NCBI RefSeq assembly: GCF_029868745.1
Contig: NZ_JARWOP010000231.1
Location: 1 to 51,652, forward strand
Source: Nocardia wallacei
GTDB lineage: Bacteria > Actinomycetota > Actinomycetes > Mycobacteriales > Mycobacteriaceae
Direction of reading: 5' to 3'
DNA: 51,652 nucleotides
Positions 43,463 to 51,329 of this stretch are shown here, one piece after another (the first letter of the stretch is position 1; every line of letters begins with the position of its first letter). Made by a program: the position numbers and the translations under genes. Below the pieces are notes generated by a model. That model saw only the letters and a list, made by a program, of their open reading frames with translations. It did not search any database and had not been told where the DNA came from.

Positions 43463-43684
43463 ATGCCGGAGGAAACCTTGGACCCCACCCTGCTGAGCCT
43501 GCTCGCCTGCCCGCAGGACAAGGGGCCGCTGTCGCTGGTCCACGATCGCGACGGCAACACCGTGCTGTACAACCCGCGCCTGCGGCGCGCCTACCCCGTC
43601 GACAACGGCATCCCGGTGCTGCTCGTCGACGAGGCGCGCGAGGCGAGTGCCGAAGAGCACGAGGCCTTTTCGGCCCAGCGCTGA
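43463..43684 (+). CDS. Trm112-like (UPF0434/YcaR) small protein
   Basis: The 73-residue protein reads LDPTLLSLLACPQDKGPLSL, then LYNPRLRRAYPVDNGIPVLL, the signature of the Trm112/YcaR family, whose eukaryotic member activates methyltransferases. In many members the first cysteine is followed two residues later by another that helps bind zinc. Here the segment is C-P-Q-D, so that zinc pair is incomplete, as I recall for other actinobacterial members. It sits 10 bp after the GtrA-like gene and 16 bp from the convergent TetR gene. Confidence 0.85.
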   Translation: MPEETLDPTLLSLLACPQDKGPLSLVHDRDGNTVLYNPRLRRAYPVDNGIPVLLVDEAREASAEEHEAFSAQR

Positions 43685-43700
43685 CACTGCCGCGAGGCTG

Positions 43701-44363
43701 TCACCCCGCCGCCGGAGGCAACTCCAGGTCGCCGGTGAGATAGCGCTGAATCGTCGGGCCGACGACGACCGCCAGTTCGTCCGGGGTCATGGACGCCAGC
43801 GGTTCCACACAGACCACCTTGCGGGCGATCAGCAACCCGATCATCTGCGAAGCGGCCAGCAACACTCGCGGCACGCCGGTGCCCGGGGGATTGTCCGCGC
43901 GTTCCCGCACATCCCGCAGCACCACCTCCAGCAGGAACGCCCGTGCCAGCGCCGGGTCGTTGCCACCGCCCAGAATGCTGCGCAGGGTCGCCACCGCGTG
44001 CACGCCGACCGGAGAGTCCCAGATGCCCAGCACCGTGCGCACGATCGTCACACCCAGCTGCTCGGCCGGCGCCGCGGCGATGCGGTCGCGGATCATCGCC
44101 GGGTCGAGCGGCAGATCCAGTGCGGCGGTGAGCAATTGCTGTTTCGTGCCGAAGTAGTGGTGCACCAGCGCCGGATCGACACCCGCCTGCCCGGCGATGG
44201 ACCGGATCGACGCCTTGTCGAAACCCACCTCCGCGAACCGGATTCGCGCCGCGTCCAGGATCGCCGCCCGCGTCCCGGACCGGCCGGGCCGCCGTCCGCT
44301 GCGCCCGGACCCGCCGTTGCCGTTCGCGGCGGGGCCGGGCGCGTCGTCGTCGCCCACCGTCAC
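43701..44363 (-). CDS. TetR-family regulator of the ABC-2 exporter operon
   Basis: The 220-residue protein has a glycine-rich, probably flexible N-terminus (DDDAPGPAANGNGGSGRSGR), then a TetR HTH (AAILDAARIRFAEVGFDKAS, VDPALVHHYFGTKQQLL) and a ligand-binding C-terminal half typical of transporter-associated repressors. The GTG at 44363 overlaps the permease stop in GTGA, so it is the last gene of the ATPase-permease-regulator operon and probably controls it. A candidate operator lies in front of the ATPase gene at 45869-45902. The ligand is unknown. Confidence 0.88.
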   Translation of the reverse strand: MTVGDDDAPGPAANGNGGSGRSGRRPGRSGTRAAILDAARIRFAEVGFDKASIRSIAGQAGVDPALVHHYFGTKQQLLTAALDLPLDPAMIRDRIAAAPAEQLGVTIVRTVLGIWDSPVGVHAVATLRSILGGGNDPALARAFLLEVVLRDVRERADNPPGTGVPRVLLAASQMIGLLIARKVVCVEPLASMTPDELAVVVGPTIQRYLTGDLELPPAAG

Positions 44364-45127
44364 GCCGTCCGCCGTCGTAGCGTCGCCGCCGCCAAAGCCA
44401 GTGCGACAGCGGCGAATCCGGCCACGACGCCCAGATCCCGCCACATCTCGCCGGTCACGCCGGGATGCCGGGACACCTGCTGCAGCGCGTCCACGGCGTA
44501 GCTCAGCGGCAGCAGGTTGCTGATCACCTCCAGCCAGTCCGGCAGCTGGCCGCGCGGCACCAGCAGCCCGCACAGGAAGAATTGCGGCCCGACCACCAGC
44601 GGCATGAACTGCACGGCCTGAAATTCGGTGCGCGCGAAGGCGCTTGCCAGCAGGCCCAGCGCCACTCCGAGCATCGCGTCCAGCACGGCGATCAGCAATA
44701 CCAGCCACACACTGCCCTCGGAGCTCAGCCCCAGCAGGCCGAAGGAGACCAGGCAGGCCAGCCCGGCCTGGGCGGCGGCCGCGGTGGAGAAGGCGGTGCC
44801 GTACCCGGCCAGCAGGTCCAGTTTCGACAGGGGCGTCGTCATCAGCCGCTCCAGGGTTCCCGACGTGCGCTCGCGCTGCATCGCGATGGCGGTGATCAGG
44901 AACATCACGATGAACGGCAGGATGCCGAGCATGCTGATCCCCACCCGGTCGAACAGCCGCGGCGCGCCGGGCATCGCCGGGGTGTCGCGATACACGAAGT
45001 ACAGCAACAACATCAGCAGCGCCGGCACCAGCAGCAGCATGGCGACCGTGCGATGGTCGGCGCGCAACTGCCGCAGGATGCGCGCGGAGGTGGCGGTGTA
45101 GCAGCGCAGCGGGGCCGTCGTCGTCAT
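44360..45127 (-). CDS. ABC-2 type exporter permease
   Basis: The 255-residue membrane protein has six helices in the ABC-2 (DrrB/YadH-like) pattern: VAMLLLVPALLMLLLYFVYR, ISMLGILPFIVMFLITAIAM, then RERTSGTLERLMTTPLSKLD (the conserved cytoplasmic segment), and VVGPQFFLCGLLVPRGQLPD. It ends in a basic RRRTA. The ATG at 45127 overlaps the ATPase stop in ATGA. With the ATPase it should form a drug or lipid exporter. Confidence 0.92.
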   Translation of the reverse strand: MTTTAPLRCYTATSARILRQLRADHRTVAMLLLVPALLMLLLYFVYRDTPAMPGAPRLFDRVGISMLGILPFIVMFLITAIAMQRERTSGTLERLMTTPLSKLDLLAGYGTAFSTAAAAQAGLACLVSFGLLGLSSEGSVWLVLLIAVLDAMLGVALGLLASAFARTEFQAVQFMPLVVGPQFFLCGLLVPRGQLPDWLEVISNLLPLSYAVDALQQVSRHPGVTGEMWRDLGVVAGFAAVALALAAATLRRRTA

Positions 45128-45855
45128 CGGGGCTCTCCCATTTTGATCAGTGCGAGAAAGGCGTTCTCCAGGCTCGATTCGCCGGTGTCGGCGCGCAGTT
45201 CGTCCGGGGTGAGCTGGGCCAGCAGCTGTCCGTCGCGCATCAGCAGCAGCCGGTCGCAGTGTTCGGCCTCGTCCATGACGTGGCTGGACACCAGCAGCGT
45301 CCGGCCCTGCGCGGCCAGGGCATGGAACTGCTCCCAGAGTTCCACGCGCAGCACGGGATCCAGCCCGACGGTCGGTTCGTCGAGCACCAGTACCTCCGGA
45401 TCGGCGACCAGGGCGCACGCCAGCGAGGCGCGCGTGCGCTGGCCGCCGGACAGCTGGTTGCCGCGCTGCCGGGCGTGCCGGGTGAGCCCGACCGCGTCGA
45501 TGGCGGCCGCGACGTCCTCGGCCGAACGTCCGTACAGCGCACCGAAATACGAGACGTTGTCGGACACGGTGAGGTCGTCGTAGATGCTCGGCGCCTGTGT
45601 CACGTATCCGACGCGGGACCGCAGCCCGGCGCTGCCCGCCTCCTCGCCGAGCACTCGCACGCTGCCCGCCTCGATCAGCTGCGTGCCGACGACGCTGCGC
45701 ATCAGGGTGGTCTTGCCGCAGCCGGACGGGCCGAGCAGTCCGGTGATGCAGCCGCGGGGCACGGTGAGTGAAACGTCGTGCAGGACTTCACGTCCCCCGC
45801 GGTGCACCCGCAGGTGTTCGACCGCGATGGCGGGGGACGGATCCGGTGCCGTCAT
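45124..45855 (-). CDS. ABC transporter ATP-binding protein
   Basis: The 243-residue ATPase carries Walker A GPSGCGKTTLM, a Q-loop in VGYVTQAPSIYDDLTV, the signature LSGGQRTRASLA, Walker B VLVLDEPTVGLDP and the H-loop VSSHVMDEAEHC. This matches DrrA/CcmA-like partners of ABC-2 permeases. The ATG at 45855 follows AGAGGGTGACCC. It starts 15 bp after the multicopper oxidase stop, so it could be read from that gene as well as from its own promoter. Confidence 0.95.
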   Translation of the reverse strand: MTAPDPSPAIAVEHLRVHRGGREVLHDVSLTVPRGCITGLLGPSGCGKTTLMRSVVGTQLIEAGSVRVLGEEAGSAGLRSRVGYVTQAPSIYDDLTVSDNVSYFGALYGRSAEDVAAAIDAVGLTRHARQRGNQLSGGQRTRASLACALVADPEVLVLDEPTVGLDPVLRVELWEQFHALAAQGRTLLVSSHVMDEAEHCDRLLLMRDGQLLAQLTPDELRADTGESSLENAFLALIKMGEPR

Positions 45856-45868
45856 GGGTCACCCTCTT

Positions 45869-45902
45869 ATTCATCGTGTGTTGAATTCACTGTGTGATGA
45901 AT
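45869..45902 (-). promoter_or_regulatory. Candidate TetR operator before the ABC exporter operon
   Basis: ATTCATC (45869-45875) and GATGAAT (45896-45902) are perfect inverted repeats flanking the inner palindrome TGAATTCA (45882-45889). The element spans the stop codon and last codons of the multicopper oxidase and ends 13 bp before the ATPase start. Its A+T content stands out from the surroundings. Confidence 0.55.
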
Positions 45903-47403
45903 TGTGCGCCCGATGCGGATCCGGCGCAACCCCGGGGTCGACGACGACGAATTGACCCATCATGCCCTGGTCCTCGTGCCACAGCAGGTGACAGTGATAC
46001 ATGTACGGCGTGTGCGGATCCGCGGGTCCGTCGAATCGAAGCGCGAGCCGCACCGTGCTTCCCGGGCGGATCAGGACGGTGTCCTTCGGGCCGGTGAGTG
46101 CCGGGGGCGGCGGCGCTCCGTCCACCTCCAGCACCGCGAACTCGACGTCGTGGATGTGGAAGTTGTGCGGCATGCCGTCGGTGTTGCGCACCACCCAGGT
46201 CTCGGTGTCGCCGCGGGTGACGGTCTCGTCGATGCGGTCCATGTCCATCGGCCTGCCGTTGATGCCCGGCAGTTGCAGGTCGAACGTGCGCTCGCGGACC
46301 GGTGCGGAGTCGGGCAGCGGTGTGCGGGCCAGGCGGTCCGGGATGTTCGACGCGGTGCGGAGCGTCGGACGGGCGCGCAGCTCGAGGAGGTCGAAGGTGT
46401 CGTCACCACCGCTGAATCGATTGTTGAAGAAGTTCAGGCCCAGGTCGGTAGGGTAGCCGCGCACCGTGACCCGCTCGCCGGGCCGCATCCGCACCACGAT
46501 CTCCGCGCGCTCACCGGGCGACAGCTGTACCCGGTCCAACTCGGCCGGGCGGGTCAGCAGCCCGCCGTCGGTGCCGATCAGTGTGAATCTCCGGTCGTCG
46601 GCGAGGCCGAAGTTGTAGACGCGGGCGGTCGAGGCGTTGAGCAACCGCAGCCGGACCAGCTCGTCGCCGACCTCGCGGTACGGTGCGAGGGTGCCGTTGA
46701 CCATCGTCCGATCGCCGAGAAAGCCGGTGTCGGAAAGGAATCCGTGGCTGTGGTCGAACCGGGCGCCCCGGAATCGCACGTCCTGGACGATCACCGGCAG
46801 GTCGTCCACCCCGTAGGCGCTGGGCAGCGGGAGGTCCGCGGACTCGTCGTCGATCAGGAACATTCCGGCCAGCCCGCGCTGGACGTGAGTTTCGGTGGCG
46901 CCGTGCGGATGTGGGTGATACCAGAGCGTGGCGGCGGGCTGGTCCACGGTCCACGCGGGTGCCCAGAGCGCGCCCGGTGCGATCGGCTGATGCGGGCCGC
47001 CGTCCATCGCCGCGGGCAGATGCATGCCGTGCCAGTGCACGGTGGAGGCCGTGCCGAGGGTGTTGCGGACCTCGACGCGTACCTTCTCGCCGCGCCGCGC
47101 TCGCAGTGTCGGGCCGAGGTAGTCGCCGTTGAAACCCCACGTCTCGGTGACCTGGCCGGGCTGGAATTCCCTTCTTCCCGAACGCATTTCGAGCTCGAAC
47201 ACGCGCGTGCCGTCCGGCTCTGTGCGGGGCCGCGCCAACGGCGGGACGGTGAGTTCCTCGGTGAAGACGACCGTCCCGACCGTGGACACCTTCGCCTCGG
47301 AGTACCGCCAGGCCGTCACTCCCGTCGCTCCGACCAGGACGAGGACGGCGAATACGCTGAGCCAGAACAGCATTCGCCGCATTCGCGACGGCCGGGAGGA
47401 CAT
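45871..47403 (-). CDS. Membrane-anchored or secreted multicopper oxidase
   Basis: The 510-residue protein has an N-terminal hydrophobic segment (MLFWLSVFAVLVLVGATGVT, signal anchor) and three cupredoxin domains. All copper-binding motifs are intact: STVHWHGMHLP, LWYHPHPHG, HNFHIHDVEF and MYHCHLLWHEDQGMM. The last supplies the type 1 copper ligands, with a probable axial Met. It resembles bilirubin oxidase/CotA/CueO-like enzymes, which oxidise phenols, bilirubin or Cu(I) outside the membrane. No copper-regulated gene or obvious copper operator is nearby, so its substrate is unknown. The 221 bp upstream contain no gene. Confidence 0.93.
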   Translation of the reverse strand: MSSRPSRMRRMLFWLSVFAVLVLVGATGVTAWRYSEAKVSTVGTVVFTEELTVPPLARPRTEPDGTRVFELEMRSGRREFQPGQVTETWGFNGDYLGPTLRARRGEKVRVEVRNTLGTASTVHWHGMHLPAAMDGGPHQPIAPGALWAPAWTVDQPAATLWYHPHPHGATETHVQRGLAGMFLIDDESADLPLPSAYGVDDLPVIVQDVRFRGARFDHSHGFLSDTGFLGDRTMVNGTLAPYREVGDELVRLRLLNASTARVYNFGLADDRRFTLIGTDGGLLTRPAELDRVQLSPGERAEIVVRMRPGERVTVRGYPTDLGLNFFNNRFSGGDDTFDLLELRARPTLRTASNIPDRLARTPLPDSAPVRERTFDLQLPGINGRPMDMDRIDETVTRGDTETWVVRNTDGMPHNFHIHDVEFAVLEVDGAPPPPALTGPKDTVLIRPGSTVRLALRFDGPADPHTPYMYHCHLLWHEDQGMMGQFVVVDPGVAPDPHRAHNSSHSEFNTR

Positions 47404-47624
47404 GTCTCGACGCTAGAGCCGAGCATCGCCGCGCGTAATCGGGAAGCGCCCGGAATTCGTCCCGGGTTCGCCCCCTAGAAGGTGGCCGCGAGCGCCGGGG
47501 TTTCGCCGGACCGGTCAGCGCCGCCGCCGAAGCGAGCGCACGATGGACGGATTCGACGTACGGTCGGTGGCGTGACCGGTCGTGTGGTGCGACCGACGGG
47601 CGCACGGAGGAGGGGGAGTACTCG

Positions 47625-48479
47625 ATGATCGGAACCGCACCGCTGCTCGCGGTGACCGAACGCCTGGTCGGCGGTGTGCGGTGTGCCGTGCACGACAGCG
47701 GGCCCGCCGGGTCCACGGAGGCCGTGGTGTTCGTGCACGGGAATCCTGGGCCGATGGACGACTGGGCCGAGCTGGCGCCCGCGATCGCCGGATTCGCGCG
47801 TGTGATCGCCATGGACATGCCCGGTTTCGGGCGGTCGGAGCGGCCACGTTCGTTCGAGCACAGCGTGATCGGGCACGCGCGGTTCCTCGGCCTGCTGCTG
47901 GACGACCTCGGCGTCGAGCGGGCGCATCTGGTGCTGCACGACTTCGGCGGGCCGTGGGGACTGCGCTGGGCGCTGGACCACCCCGAGCGGCTGGCCGGAC
48001 TCACCATGATCAACACCGGCGTCCTCGAAGGATATCGCTGGCACCGGTACGCGAAGATCTGGCAGACCCCGGTGCTCGGCGAGCTGTTCCAACTGGCCGG
48101 CACCCCACGCGCCATGCACGTCGCGCTCAACCGCGACAATCCCGTCCCGCTGCCCCGCTCCTATGTCGACCGAATCGCCGGCTACGCGGACTGGGCACAC
48201 AAGCGCGCGGTACTCCAGCTCTACCGCAACTCCCGCGACCCCGCCGCCGCATTCCCCGAACGGCACCTCGGCCTGACCGCCGACACCCTCCCGACCTGCG
48301 TGATCTGGGGCGCCGGCGATCGCTACATCCCCGTGCGCTTCGCCGAACAACAGCGAAACCACTTCCCCCAGGCTGAAATTCACATCCTCGGCGGCCTCGG
48401 CCATTGGCCCTTCATCGACAACCCCCAGGCCGTCCTCACCCCGCTGGCCGCATTCCTGCGCAAACACGTGGGAGCGTGA
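47625..48479 (+). CDS. Alpha/beta hydrolase of the haloalkane dehalogenase/epoxide hydrolase type
   Basis: This 284-residue protein has the oxyanion motif VFVHGNPGPMDDW, an Asp nucleophile in LVLHDFGGPWGLRW, and the C-terminal histidine in LGGLGHWPFIDNP. An Asp nucleophile with HGNPG is typical of haloalkane dehalogenases and epoxide hydrolases rather than lipases. The probable acid lies in IWGAGDRYIP. The ATG at 47625 follows GGAGGAGGGGG. It could detoxify epoxides or halides, but the substrate is unknown. No partner genes in an operon are evident. Confidence 0.88.
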   Translation: MIGTAPLLAVTERLVGGVRCAVHDSGPAGSTEAVVFVHGNPGPMDDWAELAPAIAGFARVIAMDMPGFGRSERPRSFEHSVIGHARFLGLLLDDLGVERAHLVLHDFGGPWGLRWALDHPERLAGLTMINTGVLEGYRWHRYAKIWQTPVLGELFQLAGTPRAMHVALNRDNPVPLPRSYVDRIAGYADWAHKRAVLQLYRNSRDPAAAFPERHLGLTADTLPTCVIWGAGDRYIPVRFAEQQRNHFPQAEIHILGGLGHWPFIDNPQAVLTPLAAFLRKHVGA

Positions 48480-48560
48480 CGGGCAGCCGACAACGAAGCG
48501 CGACCGGAACCTCTACTGCGCGGCTTCGAACGGGCAGTGATGTGGATCACAGTTGTGGGC

Positions 48561-48587
48561 TGTCACGTTCTTCGTAGCTGTCCTGTC
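48561..48587 (+). promoter_or_regulatory. Candidate ECF41-type promoter before the flavin oxidoreductase gene
   Basis: TGTCAC (48561-48566) resembles the ECF41 -35 consensus (TGTCACA), and TGTC (48584-48587), 17 bp further, resembles the CGTC -10. An ECF41 sigma factor is encoded just downstream at 49840. Consensus values are from memory. Confidence 0.5.
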
Positions 48588-48628
48588 CCATGGGCGACTC
48601 ATCACCGACGTCCCCCTTGGAGCCGATC

Positions 48629-49801
48629 ATGAACACCGCGAACATCCACCAGATCGTTGTCCTCGGCGCCGGATACACCGGCATGCTGGCCACCGTCCGG
48701 CTGGCGCATCGCACCCGGGGTCGCGATGTGCGTATCACCTTGGTGAATCCTTCGGAGCGCTTCACCGAGCGGCTGCGGATGCATCAGATCGCGGCAGGTC
48801 AGGAGCTGGGCGATCACCGTATCCCGCAGTTGCTCGAGGGATCGGGGGTGGACTTCCGCCGGGCCGCCGCCACGGCCATCGATCCCGCCGGGCACCGCGT
48901 GACGCTGGACGACGGCACCGATCTGACCTACGACACCCTGGTGTACGCCCTCGGTAGCGCCACCGACACCACCGTCGTGCCGGGCGCCGCCGAGCACGCG
49001 TGGACGCTGAACGATCCGCGCCTGGCGCACCGCTTCTCGCGGCGCCTGGCCGAGGTCGCGGCGGCCCGCGGCCGCGTCACCGTGGTCGGCGGGGGTCTCA
49101 CCGGCGTCGAAGCCGCCACCGAACTCGCCGAGAGCCATCCCGAACTGACGGTCACTCTGATCGCGGCCGGTGAGCCGGGGTCGATGATGGGCGATCGGGC
49201 GCGGGCCTACCTGGACGCGGCGCTGGATCGCATGGGCATCGTCCGCGAAGTCGGTGTGCAGGTGACCAAGGTGCTGCCCGACGCCGTCCGCCTGACCACC
49301 GGCGAACTGGTGGCCTCGGACCTGACCCTGTGGACCGCCGGCGTGCGCGTGCCCCGCCTTGCCGCGGACGCCGGAATCGCCACCGACACAAAGGGTTTGA
49401 TCGTCACCGACAACACTCTCCGCTCGGTGTCGCACCCCGACGTGTACGCCGTCGGCGACGCCGCCGCGGTACGCCAGGCCTGGGGCGAGATCCACGGCAC
49501 CTGCCAGAGCGGGATGCCCACCGCCGCCTACGCCGCCGACGCCATCGCCCGGCGGTTGCGCGGCAAGAAGGTGAAGCCGTTCCGCTTCGGCTACTTCCAC
49601 CAGCCGGTCAGCCTGGGCCGCCGGGACGCCGTCATCCAGTTCACCCACGCCGACGACACCCCGAAGCGCTGGTACCTGACCGGTCGCGCGGCGGTCGTCT
49701 ACAAGGAGAGCGTCAGCAGCAGCCCGATCCCCTTCTACGCGATGAGCAAGCGGGTGAACGTCCGGGTGGCGCTGTCCAAGGGCGGCCGGGCCACCCGCTG
49801 A
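48629..49801 (+). CDS. FAD/NAD(P)-dependent oxidoreductase (NDH-2-like)
   Basis: The 390-residue flavoprotein has an N-terminal FAD Rossmann motif VVLGAGYTGMLATVRLA, a second nucleotide-binding VTVVGGGLTGVEAATELAES, and the FAD-binding DVYAVGDAAAV. The overall pattern is that of type II NADH dehydrogenases and related pyridine nucleotide-disulfide reductases. The ATG at 48629 has TTGGAG 7 nt upstream; an ATG at 48590 falls in the promoter and is rejected. It is followed by an ECF41 sigma factor gene after 38 bp, matching the habit of these sigma factors to sit next to an oxidoreductase. Confidence 0.9.
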   Translation: MNTANIHQIVVLGAGYTGMLATVRLAHRTRGRDVRITLVNPSERFTERLRMHQIAAGQELGDHRIPQLLEGSGVDFRRAAATAIDPAGHRVTLDDGTDLTYDTLVYALGSATDTTVVPGAAEHAWTLNDPRLAHRFSRRLAEVAAARGRVTVVGGGLTGVEAATELAESHPELTVTLIAAGEPGSMMGDRARAYLDAALDRMGIVREVGVQVTKVLPDAVRLTTGELVASDLTLWTAGVRVPRLAADAGIATDTKGLIVTDNTLRSVSHPDVYAVGDAAAVRQAWGEIHGTCQSGMPTAAYAADAIARRLRGKKVKPFRFGYFHQPVSLGRRDAVIQFTHADDTPKRWYLTGRAAVVYKESVSSSPIPFYAMSKRVNVRVALSKGGRATR

Positions 49802-49839
49802 CCCTTGCCGACCGGCCGCCGCCCGGAAAATATGACACC

Positions 49840-50727
49840 ATGCCGGACCACGTAAGCACCGACCCGTTCGACGCGCACCGGCGACTGCTGTTCGGCACCG
49901 CCTACCGGATGCTGGGCAGCGTCGCCGACGCGGAGGACGTGCTACAGGACGCCTGGCTGAAATGGCACGCCGCCGATCGCGACGCGATCGAACACCCGAA
50001 GGCATATCTGGTGCGTACCGTGACGAATCTGTCCCTGAATCGCCTCACCTCGGCCCGCGCCGTGCGCGAAACCTACGTCGGCCCGTGGCTGCCCGAACCG
50101 CTGCTCACCACGGCCGATGCCGCCGCGGAAACCGAGACCGCCGACAGCGTTTCGACCGCGATGCTGGTCGTGCTGGAAACCCTCGGCCCGCTCGAGCGCG
50201 CCGTCTTCGTACTGCGCGAGGTCTTCGGTTTCTCGCACGCCGAGATCGGCGATTTCCTCGACCGGCCCGAGACGACCGTGCGCCAGATCGCCCACCGCGC
50301 CCGCGGGCACGTCCACGCCCGGCGCCCGCGCTACGACGCCGACGCGGCCGCACGGCGCGAAGTCACGGAGAAATTCCTGGCGGCCGCGCACGGCGGCGAC
50401 GTCAACGCGCTGATGGCGCTGCTCGCGCCCGATGTCACGCTGTGGAACGACGGCGGCGGCAAGGTCACCGCGGCCCGCCGCCCGCTACACGGCCCCGACC
50501 ATGTCGCACGCTGGATGCTGGGCGCCATGGCCAAGCCCACCTCCGCCGGGGCCCGGATGGAACCGGCCATCATCAACGGTGAACTAGGGCTGCTGGTCCT
50601 GGTCGGCGATCAGCCGATCGGCGCGCTGAGCTACGACATCCTCGAGGGTCGCGTCGAGAACATCCGTTTCCAGGTCAACCCGGACAAATTGCAGGGCCTG
50701 CGCCGCGGCGGGGATGCCGTTCTGTGA
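49840..50727 (+). CDS. ECF41-group (SigJ-like) RNA polymerase sigma factor
   Basis: The 295-residue protein has sigma region 2 (AYRMLGSVADAEDVLQDAWLK-type sequence, residues 10-75), region 4 (LGPLERAVFVLREVFGFSHA to RQIAHRAR, about 120-175) and a SnoaL-like C-terminal domain. It carries the ECF41 hallmark motifs WLPEPL in the linker, DGGGK in the SnoaL domain and NPDKL near the end, through which the extension controls activity in place of an anti-sigma factor. The neighbouring oxidoreductase is its likely target. The ATG at 49840 has no strong ribosome-binding site. Confidence 0.95.
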   Translation: MPDHVSTDPFDAHRRLLFGTAYRMLGSVADAEDVLQDAWLKWHAADRDAIEHPKAYLVRTVTNLSLNRLTSARAVRETYVGPWLPEPLLTTADAAAETETADSVSTAMLVVLETLGPLERAVFVLREVFGFSHAEIGDFLDRPETTVRQIAHRARGHVHARRPRYDADAAARREVTEKFLAAAHGGDVNALMALLAPDVTLWNDGGGKVTAARRPLHGPDHVARWMLGAMAKPTSAGARMEPAIINGELGLLVLVGDQPIGALSYDILEGRVENIRFQVNPDKLQGLRRGGDAVL

Positions 50728-50928
50728 CGGGGTTGTCGCGGGTAAGGCGGGGCTGAGCCCGGGGTGGGGCGTCGGGCGGGGGATGACGCTGGTCATTGGG
50801 GCGCAGGGTCTTTCGTCCTCTCCGAGGAAGATCGCTCGGATTATGCCGGTCGTCCGAGTTAGGGTGATCCGCACTGGGGAAATTGCCTCACTCCTGATGA
50901 GAAGTGTTCTGCGGTAAGGAATTTCGAA
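50728..50928. other. Intergenic region before the DUF3761 gene
   Basis: I see no gene and no convincing terminator in this 201-bp stretch. The AAGGAA at 50911-50920 serves as the ribosome-binding site of the next gene. Its promoter could not be placed. Confidence 0.4.
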
Positions 50929-51252
50929 ATGCTCATGAGTATGCGCCGCGCCGTCGGGCGGGCTCGCCCCGCGGTCGCCGGGCGGGCCGCCTTCGGACTG
51001 GCGCCGCTGTTGTTCGCGGCCGCCGTCGCCACCTCCGCCTTCGTGGCGCCCACCGCCACCGCCGGTCCCGTCCAGTACGTGTGCGGCGCCGGTGAGTACG
51101 AGAATGTCGACCAGGCCTGCGTGCAGCGCCCGCAGCAGAGTTCGACGCCGCCCGAAGGCGCCACCGCACAGTGCAAGGACGGCACCTACAGCTTCAGCCA
51201 GCATCGCCGGGGCACCTGCTCCGGGCACGACGGCGTCAGCCGTTGGCTGTGA
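50929..51252 (+). CDS. Secreted DUF3761-family protein
   Basis: The 107-residue precursor has a basic N-terminus, a hydrophobic core (FGLAPLLFAAAVATSAFVAP) and a likely signal peptidase site after ATATA-G, so it should be exported. The mature part has four cysteines and ends in ATAQCKDGTYSFSQHRRGTC then SGHDGVSRWL, the DUF3761 signature found in many actinomycete secreted proteins. Its function is unknown. ATG 50929 with AAGGAA upstream is used; the ATG at 50938 also works. A terminator hairpin follows. Confidence 0.9.
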   Translation: MLMSMRRAVGRARPAVAGRAAFGLAPLLFAAAVATSAFVAPTATAGPVQYVCGAGEYENVDQACVQRPQQSSTPPEGATAQCKDGTYSFSQHRRGTCSGHDGVSRWL

Positions 51253-51280
51253 CCCGGCCCGAATAGGGACGCGATGAGGG

Positions 51281-51311
51281 ATCGGCCCGGCACGCGGGGT
51301 GCCGGGCCGAT
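51281..51311 (+). terminator. Intrinsic-type terminator after the DUF3761 gene
   Basis: A 13-bp perfect stem (51281-51293 with 51299-51311, core CGGCCCGGCAC) encloses the loop GCGGG, 28 bp after the stop. Confidence 0.8.
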
Positions 51312-51329
51312 TCTGCACAATGGATCGCT

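Noticed and set aside
47475..48467. Minus-strand 330-aa frame opposite the dehalogenase-like hydrolase
   Set aside because: It is antisense to a well-supported hydrolase and lacks domain resemblance.
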